From RGIG8306 sp964426655 (GTDB lineage: Bacteria; Bacillota; Clostridia; Lachnospirales; Lachnospiraceae), in assembly GCA_964426655.1 (NCBI GenBank), contig CAYRQT010000002.1, positions 66,453 to 130,452 on the forward strand: 64,000 nucleotides of DNA, given 5' to 3'. Below are positions 35,351-43,712 of this stretch, piece by piece. Positions within the stretch are counted from its first letter, which is position 1. Every line of letters starts with the position of its first letter. Below the pieces are notes generated by a model. That model was given only the letters and a program-made list of their open reading frames with translations, did not search any database and was not told the origin of the DNA. The position numbers were made by a program, and so were the translations under genes.

Positions 35351-36535
35351 ATGTATCAGGCATTTTTAATAAAATACGGAGAAATCGGCATAAAAGGGAA
35401 GAACCGGTCCCTGTTTGAGGATGCACTCATGACCCAGATCCGCAGAGCATTAAAGCCTGTGGAAGGCAATTTTACAGTGCTCAAGGAAAGCGGAAGAATT
35501 TATGTGCAGGCAGAGGGGCCCTTTGATTATGAAGAGGCACTGGAAACCTTGCAGAGAGTTTTTGGCATTACATGGATCTGCCCGGTGGTACAGATGCAGG
35601 ATGAAGGGTTTGAAAAACTGAAGGCAGGCGTCATTGAATATATGGGAAAAATTTATCCGAATCAGGGGCCGAAAACATTTAAGGTGGAGGCCAAACGGGC
35701 AAAGAAAAGTTATCCGGTGGATTCCATGGAAATGAACCGGCGGTTGGGAGAGGCACTTTTGGAAGCCTTTTCCTATCTGCAGGTGGACGTACATCAACCC
35801 CAGATTCTTCTGCACGTTGAGGTGAGAGACCGGTTTGTGAATTTGTATGCGGAGAAAATTCCGGGACCCGGCGGAATGCCGGTGGGAACAGCCGGAAAGG
35901 CGATGCTTCTGCTTTCCGGCGGCATTGACAGCCCTGTGGCAGGCTACATGGTGTCCAAGAGGGGTGTGGAACTGGAAGCCACCTACTTTCATGCCCCCCC
36001 CTATACCAGTGAGCGGGCTAAGCAAAAAGTGGTGGACCTGGCGGCGCTGGTGGCCAGATACAGTGGCCCCATTCGGCTTCATGTGATCAATTTTACAGAC
36101 ATTCAGATGTATATTTATGAGAAATGCCCTCACGATGAACTGACCATTATTATGCGCCGCTATATGATGCGCATTGCAGAACATCTGGCAAAAGAAACCG
36201 GGTGTCTGGGGCTGATCACCGGTGAAAGCATCGGACAGGTGGCTTCCCAGACGATGATGAGCCTGGATTGCACCAATGCGGTTTGTGATCTTCCGGTATA
36301 CAGACCCCTGGTGGCCTTTGACAAGCAGGATATTATTCATATTTCGGAAAAAATCAATACCTTTGAAACCTCTATTCTACCTTATGAAGATTGCTGTACT
36401 ATTTTTGTGGCAAAACATCCGGTTACAAAACCCAGAAGAGAGGCTATTGCCCGATCAGAAATGATGCTGAGCGAGGGGATAGATGAGCTTGTCCAGAAAG
36501 CCCTGGACAGTGAAGAAGTGCTGTATATTCGTTAA
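35351..36535 (+). CDS. thiI: tRNA 4-thiouridine synthase ThiI
   Basis: Adds sulfur to U8 of tRNA, 394 aa. N-terminal ferredoxin-like and THUMP domains (about 1-165; LIKYGEIGIKGKNRSLFE, then the RRLGEALLEAF part), and PP-loop ATPase domain with LLSGGIDSPVAGYM (about 181-194). Conserved Cys near CTNAVCDLPVYRPL supplies the persulfide cysteine in place of the extra rhodanese domain found in enteric ThiI; at 394 aa no rhodanese domain is present, as is normal for Firmicutes. RBS AAGAGGAAG before ATG 35351. The partner desulfurase is coded 20 nt upstream. Confidence 0.96.
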   Translation: MYQAFLIKYGEIGIKGKNRSLFEDALMTQIRRALKPVEGNFTVLKESGRIYVQAEGPFDYEEALETLQRVFGITWICPVVQMQDEGFEKLKAGVIEYMGKIYPNQGPKTFKVEAKRAKKSYPVDSMEMNRRLGEALLEAFSYLQVDVHQPQILLHVEVRDRFVNLYAEKIPGPGGMPVGTAGKAMLLLSGGIDSPVAGYMVSKRGVELEATYFHAPPYTSERAKQKVVDLAALVARYSGPIRLHVINFTDIQMYIYEKCPHDELTIIMRRYMMRIAEHLAKETGCLGLITGESIGQVASQTMMSLDCTNAVCDLPVYRPLVAFDKQDIIHISEKINTFETSILPYEDCCTIFVAKHPVTKPRREAIARSEMMLSEGIDELVQKALDSEEVLYIR

Positions 36536-36540
36536 CAGGC

Positions 36541-36577
36541 AAAAAAAATGCGTTTTGACAAAACTGTCAAAACGCAT
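36541..36577 (-). terminator. Terminator of the HPr-like gene
   Basis: On the minus strand ATGCGTTTTGACA pairs perfectly with TGTCAAAACGCAT around a 4-nt loop, then eight T. It also lies just after thiI and may stop that transcript less well. Confidence 0.9.
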
Positions 36578-36591
36578 GACCTTTAAACGGC

Positions 36592-36825
36592 TTATTTAAC
36601 AATGTAAGGATCCAGCGTAGCCAGGATAGAATCCAGGTTGTCTTCAGCATGGATGTTCAGGTCAATAGGTTTGGAAAGATCCAGACTGAAAATACCCATG
36701 ATGGACTTTGCATCGATTACATATCTGCCGGATACCAAATCAAAATCAGAGTCAAATTTAGACAAATCGTTAACGAAGGATTTCACTTTGTCTATGGAAT
36801 TTAAAGAGATTTGCACGGTTTTCAT
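36592..36825 (-). CDS. HPr-family protein lacking the phosphorylatable histidine (Crh-like)
   Basis: 77 aa, HPr fold. The region of the PTS active-site His15 reads NSIDKVKSFV: residue 15 is Lys and no His is near, so it cannot pass phosphate in the sugar PTS. The regulatory-serine motif is kept: DAKSIMGIFSL, with Ser41 matching Ser46 of HPr. This recalls Crh of Bacillus, which has Gln15 and acts only in catabolite control through phospho-Ser46; the likeness is an inference. RBS TAGGAGG before the ATG. Own promoter and terminator, no operon partner. Confidence 0.88.
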   Translation of the reverse strand: MKTVQISLNSIDKVKSFVNDLSKFDSDFDLVSGRYVIDAKSIMGIFSLDLSKPIDLNIHAEDNLDSILATLDPYIVK

Positions 36826-36876
36826 ATATATGGCCTCCTAGAATGATATAGTTTCGTACCTCGTGTACATACCTGT

Positions 36877-36905
36877 ATATTACGTGGAATGCCATTAAAA
36901 GTCAA
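36877..36905 (-). promoter_or_regulatory. Promoter of the HPr-like gene
   Basis: On the minus strand: TTGACT (36905-36900), 17-nt spacer, TAATAT (36882-36877). Confidence 0.8.
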
Positions 36906-36974
36906 TATAAATAATATACAAACAAATAGACCGAAATTTAGCTTATTTGATAAACAATAGGAAAGGGAAATTGG

Positions 36975-38330
36975 ATGAGAAGAGTCTCTTTTCATAATTT
37001 AGGCTGTAAAGTCAATGCATACGAAACAGATGCCATGGCCCAGGCCCTGGAAGCTTCCGGGTTCACAGTGGTCCCCTTTGGAGAAGCGGCAGAAGTCTGT
37101 GTCATTAATACCTGCAGTGTCACCAATATGGCAGATCGGAAGTCCAGGCAGATGTTAAGCAGGGCCAGGAAGCAGAATCCTGCAGCGGTGGTGGTTGCGG
37201 CGGGATGTTATGTGCAGGCCCTGGAGCAGGAGGAGTTAAAGGCGCTGGGTGTGGACATTGCAGTGGGCAATAACCGGAAAAACATGCTGCCGCAGATCCT
37301 GCAGGCATATTTTGAAGACAGACCGGAGGATAAAGATGGAGAAGGGGCTATGGGACAGGGGGAATGTCTGGCTGTATTCCGGGCAGATTTCTCCCGGGAA
37401 AAGACCTATGAACCTCTGCAGATTCATTCTGTGGATACCCATACCCGGGCCTATATCAAGGTGCAGGACGGGTGCAATCAGTTCTGTACATACTGCATCA
37501 TCCCCCTGACCAGAGGACGGGTGCGCAGCAGGACGCCCCAGGAGGTCAGACAGGAAGTGGAGGAACTGGCGGAAAAAGGCGTAAAAGAGGTGGTGCTTAC
37601 CGGCATTCACCTCAGTTCCTATGGCCTGGATTTTTATAAAGGCGATAACCCTCACCTGCTGGAACTGATTGACACCATTCAGCAGATCCCCCAGATCCAA
37701 AGAATACGTCTGGGATCTTTGGAACCCAGAATTGTGACAGAGGCCTTTGCCGCACAGCTTGCCGCCTGGCCCAAAGTGTGCCCCCATTTTCATTTATCCC
37801 TGCAAAGTGGCTCGGATACGGTGCTTTCGCGCATGAACCGACGGTATGATACCAAGGTATTTCGGGAAGGCTGTCAGATCCTGCGCCGCCACTTTGTAAA
37901 CCCTGCCATCACCACAGATGTGATTGTGGGATTTCCTGGGGAAACGGATGAGGAGTTTGAAGAAACCAGAAAATTCATCCGGGAAATTGGTTTTTACGAG
38001 CTGCATGTGTTCAAATATTCCAGACGCAGGAATACCAGGGCGGATCAAATGCCAGGGCAGGTGCCGGATTCGGTAAAGACGACCCGCAGCAACCAGCTAA
38101 TGGCTTTAGGAAAAATATCCGGAGCAGCTTTTCTCCAGCTGCATATAGGGCAGAGTGCAGAGGTGCTTTTGGAGGAACAGACGGAGTGGAAGGGACAGAC
38201 TTACTGGCAGGGATATACAAAAACGTATATCCGGGTCATGGTGCCCATGGAGGAAACTTTGCGCCGGGGACAGATCTGCAGGGGCATATTACAGATGGAG
38301 GACAATCAGGTTTTACTGTTGCACAAATAA
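36975..38330 (+). CDS. mtaB: tRNA t6A37 methylthiotransferase MtaB
   Basis: Radical-SAM enzyme that converts t6A37 to ms2t6A37 in tRNA, 451 aa. N-terminal MTTase domain with its three cluster Cys (NLGCKVNAYE, VINTCSVT, VVAAGCYVQ), radical-SAM triad Cys in DGCNQFCTYCIIP, and a C-terminal TRAM-like domain. The YETDAMAQALEASGF start and the RGRVRSR stretch match MtaB rather than MiaB or RimO. RBS AAAGGGAAA before ATG 36975. Confidence 0.95.
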   Translation: MRRVSFHNLGCKVNAYETDAMAQALEASGFTVVPFGEAAEVCVINTCSVTNMADRKSRQMLSRARKQNPAAVVVAAGCYVQALEQEELKALGVDIAVGNNRKNMLPQILQAYFEDRPEDKDGEGAMGQGECLAVFRADFSREKTYEPLQIHSVDTHTRAYIKVQDGCNQFCTYCIIPLTRGRVRSRTPQEVRQEVEELAEKGVKEVVLTGIHLSSYGLDFYKGDNPHLLELIDTIQQIPQIQRIRLGSLEPRIVTEAFAAQLAAWPKVCPHFHLSLQSGSDTVLSRMNRRYDTKVFREGCQILRRHFVNPAITTDVIVGFPGETDEEFEETRKFIREIGFYELHVFKYSRRRNTRADQMPGQVPDSVKTTRSNQLMALGKISGAAFLQLHIGQSAEVLLEEQTEWKGQTYWQGYTKTYIRVMVPMEETLRRGQICRGILQMEDNQVLLLHK

Positions 38331-38346
38331 ATTGCATACAAAGTAC

Positions 38347-38375
38347 TTGCAAATATCTGATTTATATACTAATAT
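38347..38375 (+). promoter_or_regulatory. Promoter of the ireB-ruvX-rnj operon
   Basis: TTGCAA (38347-38352), 17-nt spacer, TAATAT (38370-38375), 20 nt before ireB. Confidence 0.7.
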
Positions 38376-38395
38376 AGGACTGAGGATGTGATCAT

Positions 38396-38659
38396 ATGAG
38401 CGAATTTAAGCATACGCAGTTTTTTAAATCGGCAACGGATAAAGAAATTCTTGTGAAGGATGTGTTGGCTCAGGTGTATGAGGCGCTTGCAGAAAAAGGA
38501 TATAACCCGGTCAGTCAGATCGTGGGATATATCATGTCTGGAGATCCTACTTACATCACCAGCCACAAAAGTGCCAGAAGCCTGATCATGAAAGTGGAAC
38601 GTGACGAAATCTTAGAGGAACTTTTAACCAGCTATATTCAAAAGAATTTTAAGAAATAG
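38396..38659 (+). CDS. ireB: IreB-family regulatory phosphoprotein
   Basis: Small helical protein, 87 aa, UPF0297 family. In Enterococcus IreB is phosphorylated on threonine by the PASTA kinase IreK and affects cephalosporin resistance. KHTQFFKSATDKEILVKDVL near the start contains the family Thr cluster; YNPVSQIVGYIMSGDPTYITS is the recognisable core. Full length. The order ireB-ruvX-DUF1292 is conserved across Firmicutes and supports the call. Confidence 0.95.
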   Translation: MSEFKHTQFFKSATDKEILVKDVLAQVYEALAEKGYNPVSQIVGYIMSGDPTYITSHKSARSLIMKVERDEILEELLTSYIQKNFKK

Positions 38660-38672
38660 TCCGGAAATCATA

Positions 38673-38696
38673 AACCCTCCGCCGAAAGGTGAAGGG
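38673..38696 (+). other. Stem-loop with GAAA tetraloop between ireB and ruvX
   Basis: ACCCTCCGCC-GAAA-GGTGAAGGGT, ten pairs with one mismatch and one G-T. No T-run follows, so it may be a processing or stability element rather than a terminator. Confidence 0.5.
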
Positions 38697-38732
38697 TATT
38701 TCCTGTTATTAGGGAGACAGATAGGAGCTTTG

Positions 38733-39242
38733 ATGGAAAGGGTCATGGGGCTGGATGTGGGATCCCGTACAGTGGGAGTGGCCTTGACAGATGAATTGGG
38801 CATAACGACCCAGGGGCTGGAGACCATCTGGAGAAAAGAAGAAAACAAACTTCGGCAGACTTTGGCCCGTATAGAGGCCATTATTGAAGAAAAACATGTT
38901 GGGCAAATCATCTGCGGGCTTCCCCTGCACATGGATCAGTCTTTTGGGGAACGGGCAGAAAAAACAGTGGAATTTGGGGAAAAGCTGCATAAACGCACCG
39001 GCTTGCCCCTCCTTTTTGTGGATGAAAGACTGACCACAGTGGAGGCAGCACAGATCCTGCGGGATAGCGGTGTGCCTGTCCGGGAACACAAAAAACACAT
39101 CGATCAGATTGCGGCAGCTTTTATTTTGGAATCCTATTTAAAAGAACCGGACAAGGCCCTTTCGCTGGCTGGGGCGAAAGCCCGGATGAAAGCAGCCCGG
39201 AAAAGGAATGCATATGACGGAGAAAATCACCTTCCTGGATGA
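38733..39242 (+). CDS. ruvX: Holliday-junction resolvase-like RuvX (YqgF)
   Basis: RNase H-fold nuclease of the YqgF family, thought to act in 16S rRNA 5' maturation or DNA repair, about 169 aa. VMGLDVGSRTVGVALTDELG carries the first catalytic Asp, GLPLHMDQSFGERA the middle motif, FVDERLTTVEA the Glu, and HKKHIDQIAAAFILE the last Asp. ATG 38733 lies 4 nt after AGGAG; the TTG just before it is too close. The C-terminus overlaps the DUF1292 gene by 29 nt. Confidence 0.94.
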   Translation: MERVMGLDVGSRTVGVALTDELGITTQGLETIWRKEENKLRQTLARIEAIIEEKHVGQIICGLPLHMDQSFGERAEKTVEFGEKLHKRTGLPLLFVDERLTTVEAAQILRDSGVPVREHKKHIDQIAAAFILESYLKEPDKALSLAGAKARMKAARKRNAYDGENHLPG

Positions 39243-39474
39243 TCAGGGCGTGAAAGTGGAATTATACGTATTGGAAGAAACAAAAATCAATGGGGTAAAT
39301 TATCTGCTGGTGACTGAGGCAGCGGACGATGAAGAAGGAGAGGCCTTCATTTTTAAAGAAACGGCGCTTTCCGAATCGGGCGATGCGTCCTATGAACCAG
39401 TGGAAGATGAAAAAGAACTAGAGTACCTGGGACGGATATTTCAGGAACTTTTGGAAGATACGGACCTGATTTGA
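39214..39474 (+). CDS. DUF1292 protein (YrzB-like)
   Basis: Acidic small protein, 86 aa, of unknown function, nearly always after ireB and ruvX. The family pattern ITFLDDQGVKVELYVLEET, INGVNYLLVTEA and a C-terminal acidic helix is plain. ATG 39214 is 7 nt after AAAAGGA; ATG 39208 is nearer than usual. It overlaps the end of ruvX, hence coupled translation. Confidence 0.92.
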   Translation: MTEKITFLDDQGVKVELYVLEETKINGVNYLLVTEAADDEEGEAFIFKETALSESGDASYEPVEDEKELEYLGRIFQELLEDTDLI

Positions 39475-39502
39475 AGCAGGCCCTTGTTTATGGAGGTTAA
39501 TA

Positions 39503-41164
39503 TTGAACAAATCAAAACTAAAAATTATTCCCTTAGGCGGTCTGGAACAAATCGGTATGAACATTACCGCATTTGAATACGAAGACAGCATTATTGTGGT
39601 GGACTGCGGACTGGTGTTCCCCTCAGAGGACATGCTGGGCATTGATCTGGTCATCCCGGACGTGACTTATCTGAAGCAGAACATTGAAAAGGTCAAGGGG
39701 TTCGTCATTACGCACGGACATGAGGACCACATTGGCGCTCTGCCCTATGTGCTGCGGGAAGTAAGCGCACCTATTTACACCACAAAACTGACTATGGCAC
39801 TCATCAACCACAAGCTGGAAGAGCATAGCATGGTCAAGCAGGTAAAACAAAAGATTGTAAAGCATGGACAGACCATTAATCTGGGATGTTTCCGTATAGA
39901 ATTTATCCGCACCAATCACAGTATTGCGGATGCGTCCTCTCTGGCCATTTATACGCCGGTGGGAACAGTTGTCCACACCGGAGATTTTAAAATTGATTAC
40001 ACCCCTGTATTTGGGGATGCCATTGATTTGCAGCGGTTAGGGGAAATTGGAAAGAAAGGGGTGCTGGCCCTGCTTTGTGACAGTACCAATGCCATTCGTC
40101 CCGGTTTTACCATGTCCGAGCGGACAGTGGGACGGACCTTTGATGTGCTGTTCAATGAAAATTCCACCAGGAGAATCATTGTGGCCACCTTTGCTTCCAA
40201 TGTGGACCGTGTGCAGCAGATCATCAATACCGCCTACAAATACGGACGAAAGGTGGTTATTGAGGGGCGTAGCATGGTCAATGTGATTGGCATTGCTGCT
40301 GAACTGGGCTACATCAAAATTCCGGAGGGGACCCTCATTGAAATTGAGCATTTAAAGGATTACCCGGATGAAAAGACTGTACTGATTACCACAGGCAGCC
40401 AGGGAGAGTCCATGGCAGCACTGTCCCGTATGGCGTCCGGCCTTCACCGTAAGGTGTCCATTACACCGGGGGATACGGTCATTTTCAGCTCCAGCCCTAT
40501 CCCAGGCAACGAAAAAGCAGTTTCCAAAGTGATGAACGAACTGACCCGCAAAGGTGCCAAGGTTGTGTTCCAGGATACCCATGTCTCTGGACATGCTTGC
40601 CAGGAGGAAATCAAATTGATGTACTCCCTTCTGCGTCCCAAATATGCAGTGCCGGTTCACGGTGAGTATCGTCACCTGATGGCACAGGCGGAACTGGCAG
40701 AGAGCGTGGGCGTACCAAAGGATCACATCTTCCTGATCAGCTCCGGAAACGTTCTGGCATTTGGAGAAGATGGTTCTGCAGGCATTGTGGACACGGTTCC
40801 CCATGGCGCCATTCTGGTAGATGGTCTGGGCGTGGGAGATGTGGGGAACATCGTTCTGCGGGACAGACAGGTTCTGGCCCAGGACGGCATTATCATTGTC
40901 ATCATGACACTGGAAAAATACACCAACCAGCTTTTGGCCGGCCCGGATATTGTGTCCCGTGGATTTGTGTATGTACGGGAGTCGGAAAACCTTCTGGATG
41001 AGGCGCACACGGTGGTGGTAGATGCAGTCTACGACTGCCTGGACCGAAAGGTGACAGACTGGAGTAAGATTAAAAATGTGGTAAGGGACACGCTGGGGGA
41101 CTTCCTGTGGAAGCGTATGAAGAGAAGCCCCATGATTCTGCCCATCATTATGGAAGTGGAGTAA
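39503..41164 (+). CDS. rnjA: Ribonuclease J
   Basis: Metallo-beta-lactamase/beta-CASP endo- and 5'-exoribonuclease in mRNA turnover, 553 aa. Zinc motif HGHEDHIGALPYV (about 72-84), further ligands in HTGDFKIDYTP, beta-CASP motifs DTHVSGHAC and VPVHGEYRHL, and the C-terminal dimerisation domain ending in RSPMILPIIMEVE. The start is TTG at 39503, 6 nt after GGAGG, with no ATG that keeps the N-terminus (NKSKLKIIPLGGLEQIG). Member of the ireB operon. Confidence 0.96.
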   Translation: MNKSKLKIIPLGGLEQIGMNITAFEYEDSIIVVDCGLVFPSEDMLGIDLVIPDVTYLKQNIEKVKGFVITHGHEDHIGALPYVLREVSAPIYTTKLTMALINHKLEEHSMVKQVKQKIVKHGQTINLGCFRIEFIRTNHSIADASSLAIYTPVGTVVHTGDFKIDYTPVFGDAIDLQRLGEIGKKGVLALLCDSTNAIRPGFTMSERTVGRTFDVLFNENSTRRIIVATFASNVDRVQQIINTAYKYGRKVVIEGRSMVNVIGIAAELGYIKIPEGTLIEIEHLKDYPDEKTVLITTGSQGESMAALSRMASGLHRKVSITPGDTVIFSSSPIPGNEKAVSKVMNELTRKGAKVVFQDTHVSGHACQEEIKLMYSLLRPKYAVPVHGEYRHLMAQAELAESVGVPKDHIFLISSGNVLAFGEDGSAGIVDTVPHGAILVDGLGVGDVGNIVLRDRQVLAQDGIIIVIMTLEKYTNQLLAGPDIVSRGFVYVRESENLLDEAHTVVVDAVYDCLDRKVTDWSKIKNVVRDTLGDFLWKRMKRSPMILPIIMEVE

Positions 41165-41194
41165 GGCGGCAGATTTGCAGGGAGTATGTTGAAC

Positions 41195-41641
41195 ATGGCT
41201 GAAGAGAAAAAGAAAGGGCCTATGGAAGAGAATAAGGGAAAAGGCAGGAAAGAAACCGGCACCCAGCTGGACCGGGCCGCTGTGAATGCCCTGCGTCTTA
41301 TCGTTTTGACCATTGTGTTTACGGCCATTGTTTTTCTGGTAACGCAAGGGATTCCCCGGGGCTATGAATTCGGCTATGCCATTTTTGAAGAAGGGGATGA
41401 AGATCAGTCTTCCGGAGCGGATATGCCTTTTACAGTAGAAGAAGGGATGTCGGTTAAGGAAGTGGGAGAAGAGTTAAAGGCAATGGGACTCATTGATGAT
41501 ACCCTTGTTTTTATCGCCCAGGCTAAATTTTTTGAATATACCATCTATCCCGGAGAGTATACCATTAACACCAGCATGAGTTCCCGCCAGATCCTAGATC
41601 TGTTGGGTACCCCTCCGGAAACAGAAACAGCTGCATCATAA
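41195..41641 (+). CDS. Short MltG/YceG-like membrane protein without the catalytic domain
   Basis: About 148 aa. Basic N-terminus, one membrane segment (about 34-52, LIVLTIVFTAIVFLV), then a domain like the N-terminal LysM-like part of the endolytic transglycosylase MltG (FTVEEGMSVKEVGEELKAMG, YPGEYTINTSMSSRQILDLL). MltG proper continues with some 200 residues holding the catalytic Glu; here the gene stops, and the next gene starts 12 nt later, so it is a natural short form rather than a broken end. Start: ATG 41195 is about 10 nt after GGGAG, while ATG 41186 is only 1 nt away. Perhaps a regulatory partner of cell-wall enzymes. Confidence 0.82.
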   Translation: MAEEKKKGPMEENKGKGRKETGTQLDRAAVNALRLIVLTIVFTAIVFLVTQGIPRGYEFGYAIFEEGDEDQSSGADMPFTVEEGMSVKEVGEELKAMGLIDDTLVFIAQAKFFEYTIYPGEYTINTSMSSRQILDLLGTPPETETAAS

Positions 41642-41653
41642 AGGAGGGACGGC

Positions 41654-42324
41654 ATGCAGGAAATAGAAGAAGAGCGCATGGAATCCTTTCTGTCTTCCCT
41701 CCTCCCCCCAAAAACGGGGCTGCTAAAGGCTTTGCGGGAACAGGCGCAGGCAGAACGGGTACCCATTATCCGGGAAGAGGCAGAGGCGTTGCTCACTTTT
41801 CTGATCCTGCAGCAAAAGCCCCGGCGCGTTCTGGAAGTGGGAACGGCAGTGGGCTATTCTGCCATCGTTATGTGCAGCGGCATGCCACCGGAGGGAAAAA
41901 TTACCACCATCGAAAATTACGAGAAACGTATTTTACAGGCCCGGGAAAATTTCAAAAAGGCTGGAATGGAGGAAAAGATCACCCTGCTGGAAGGGGATGC
42001 AACCCTTCTCCTGCCAAAACTGGAAGGCCCCTATGATCTGATTTTTATGGATGCGGCTAAGGGACAGTACGGGCAGTGGCTGCCGGATGTTTTGCGGTTG
42101 CTTNNNNNNNNNNNNNNNNNNNNNNNNNNNNNNNNNNNNNATCGGACAACATTCTGCAGGAGGGAGAGTTATTATCTTCCCGTTTCGCTGTATCCAGGCG
42201 CAACCGGACCATTCACAGCCGCATGCGGGAATATATGTATACGCTTACGCACGCAGAGCAGCTGCATACGGTTTTACTGCCGGTGGGAGACGGTATGAGT
42301 CTGACTGTTAAAAAAGAGGAATAG
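41654..42324 (+). CDS. O-methyltransferase, class I SAM-dependent (with gap)
   Basis: Caffeoyl-CoA/catechol O-methyltransferase-like enzyme (YrrM type). SAM loop VLEVGTAVGYSAIVM (about 59-73), acidic ribose-binding TIENYEKR, metal/SAM site DLIFMDAAKGQY. A run of 37 N (42104-42140) removes the strand after VLRLL; the reading resumes with SDNILQEGELLSSRF, the family's SDNxL motif, in another frame and ends at 42324. The right frame needs a gap of 2 modulo 3, so 37 is not exact. RBS AAGGAGGGA before ATG 41654. Last gene of the ireB operon. The rRNA or small-molecule substrate is unknown. Confidence 0.88.
42104..42140. other. Assembly gap (37 N) in the O-methyltransferase gene
   Basis: Upstream and downstream frames disagree by one base; 38 missing bases (giving 13 codons with the next A) would restore the motif. 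Confidence 0.7.
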
Positions 42325-42393
42325 GCAGCTGTTTGAGAGGAGTTTCCTGGGGGGAGCTCCTTTTCATGTGGGGAGGAGACAAGGGGGAAAACG

Positions 42394-42422
42394 TTGACTT
42401 TCCCCTGAAATACCCGTATGAT
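42394..42422 (+). promoter_or_regulatory. Promoter of the U32 peptidase operon
   Basis: TTGACT (42394-42399), 17-nt spacer, TATGAT (42417-42422), 40 nt before the ATG. Confidence 0.8.
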
Positions 42423-42461
42423 AGGAATGCGCAGCCATGCGTTGACAAAGAAGGAGAAAGT

Positions 42462-43697
42462 ATGAAAAAACCGGAATTATTGCTGCCAGGCGGCAATCTG
42501 GAGGTGCTCAAAACAGCCATCCATTACGGAGCGGATGCCGTTTATATAGGAGGAGAAGCCTTTGGGCTACGGGCCAAAGCCAAAAATTTCACCAGAGAAG
42601 ACATGGCAGAAGGCATTGCTTATGCCCATGCCCGTGGGGTAAAAGTATATGTAACGGCTAACATCATTGCCCACAATCAGGATTTGCCAGGGGTGCGTGC
42701 CTATTTTCAGGAACTTGGGCAGCTGGGCCCGGACGGCGTTATTGTGGCAGACCCAGGGGTATTTATGCTGGCCAGGGAGGAAATGCCTGGCATGGAACTG
42801 CATATCTCTACCCAGGCCAATAATACCAACTACCAGACCTTTTTGTTCTGGTATCAGATGGGAGCCAGACGGGTGGTTACAGCCCGGGAATTGTCAGTTA
42901 GTGAAATCCAGGACATTCGCCGGCATATTCCGGTGGACATGGAAATAGAGACATTTGTTCATGGCGCCATGTGCATTTCCTACTCCGGCCGCTGCCTCCT
43001 CAGCGCCTTTATGGCTGGAAGGGACGCCAATCAGGGAGCATGCACCCATCCGTGCAGATGGCGGTATTCCCTGATGGAAGAAAAAAGGCCCGGTGAATAT
43101 TTTCCGGTGGAGGAAAATGAACGGGGCACCTACATTTTTAATTCCAGGGATTTAAACATGGTGGCCCATCTGCCGGATGTGATCCGGGCAGGGGTGGACA
43201 GCCTGAAAATAGAAGGCCGTATGAAAACAGCACTGTATGTGGCCACAGTGGCCAGGACCTATCGACGGGCCATTGATGATTTCTTTGAAGACCCCGAAAA
43301 ATATGAGAAAAATCAGGACTGGTACGCGGAAGAAATTGCAAAGTGTACTTATCGGGAATATACCACTGGATTTTTTTATCAGAAGCCGGATCAGAACACC
43401 CAGATTTATGATAACAATACCTATATCCGGAATTATATTTATCTGGGCATAGCCGGTGCCCCGGACGAAAGGGGATATGTGCCTCTGTATCAAAGAAACA
43501 AATTTTCTGTCGGAGACAAAATAGAATCCATGGCCCCCAAAGGGGAGAATATCCCCTTGGAAGTCCTGGGGATTTGGGATGAGGAGGGCAATGCCATGGA
43601 AAGTGCTCCCCACCCCCGACAAAAGCTGTGGGTGCACTTTTCCGCCCTTCCGGGAAAGGGGGATGTGCTGCGCATGGAGGCCCCTGTAGGAGAATAG
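42462..43697 (+). CDS. U32-family peptidase (TrhP/RlhA-like)
   Basis: 411 aa. PELLLPGGNLEVLKTAIHYG at the start, the U32 signature ETFVHGAMCISYSGRCLLSA (about 165-184) and four cluster-type Cys (C in GAMC, GRC, GACTHPCRW) mark the family used for tRNA or rRNA hydroxylation (TrhP, RlhA) and once called collagenase-like. The C-terminal beta domain (SVGDKIESMAPKGENIPLEV) is present. I start at ATG 42462, 5 nt after AAGGAGAAAG; the frame is open upstream through the promoter but has no site. tRNA ho5U34 formation is the likeliest task. Confidence 0.92.
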   Translation: MKKPELLLPGGNLEVLKTAIHYGADAVYIGGEAFGLRAKAKNFTREDMAEGIAYAHARGVKVYVTANIIAHNQDLPGVRAYFQELGQLGPDGVIVADPGVFMLAREEMPGMELHISTQANNTNYQTFLFWYQMGARRVVTARELSVSEIQDIRRHIPVDMEIETFVHGAMCISYSGRCLLSAFMAGRDANQGACTHPCRWRYSLMEEKRPGEYFPVEENERGTYIFNSRDLNMVAHLPDVIRAGVDSLKIEGRMKTALYVATVARTYRRAIDDFFEDPEKYEKNQDWYAEEIAKCTYREYTTGFFYQKPDQNTQIYDNNTYIRNYIYLGIAGAPDERGYVPLYQRNKFSVGDKIESMAPKGENIPLEVLGIWDEEGNAMESAPHPRQKLWVHFSALPGKGDVLRMEAPVGE

Positions 43698-43712
43698 GGA
43701 GAAAAAAGAAGA

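Noticed and set aside
40352..41347. A 331-codon minus-strand frame over RNase J
   Set aside because: Antisense to a well-conserved gene, low-complexity His/Gln-rich product, no start site.
42325..42361. A weak stem AGGAG/CTCCT before TTTT as a terminator of the ireB operon
   Set aside because: Only five pairs with a long loop; too weak to call.
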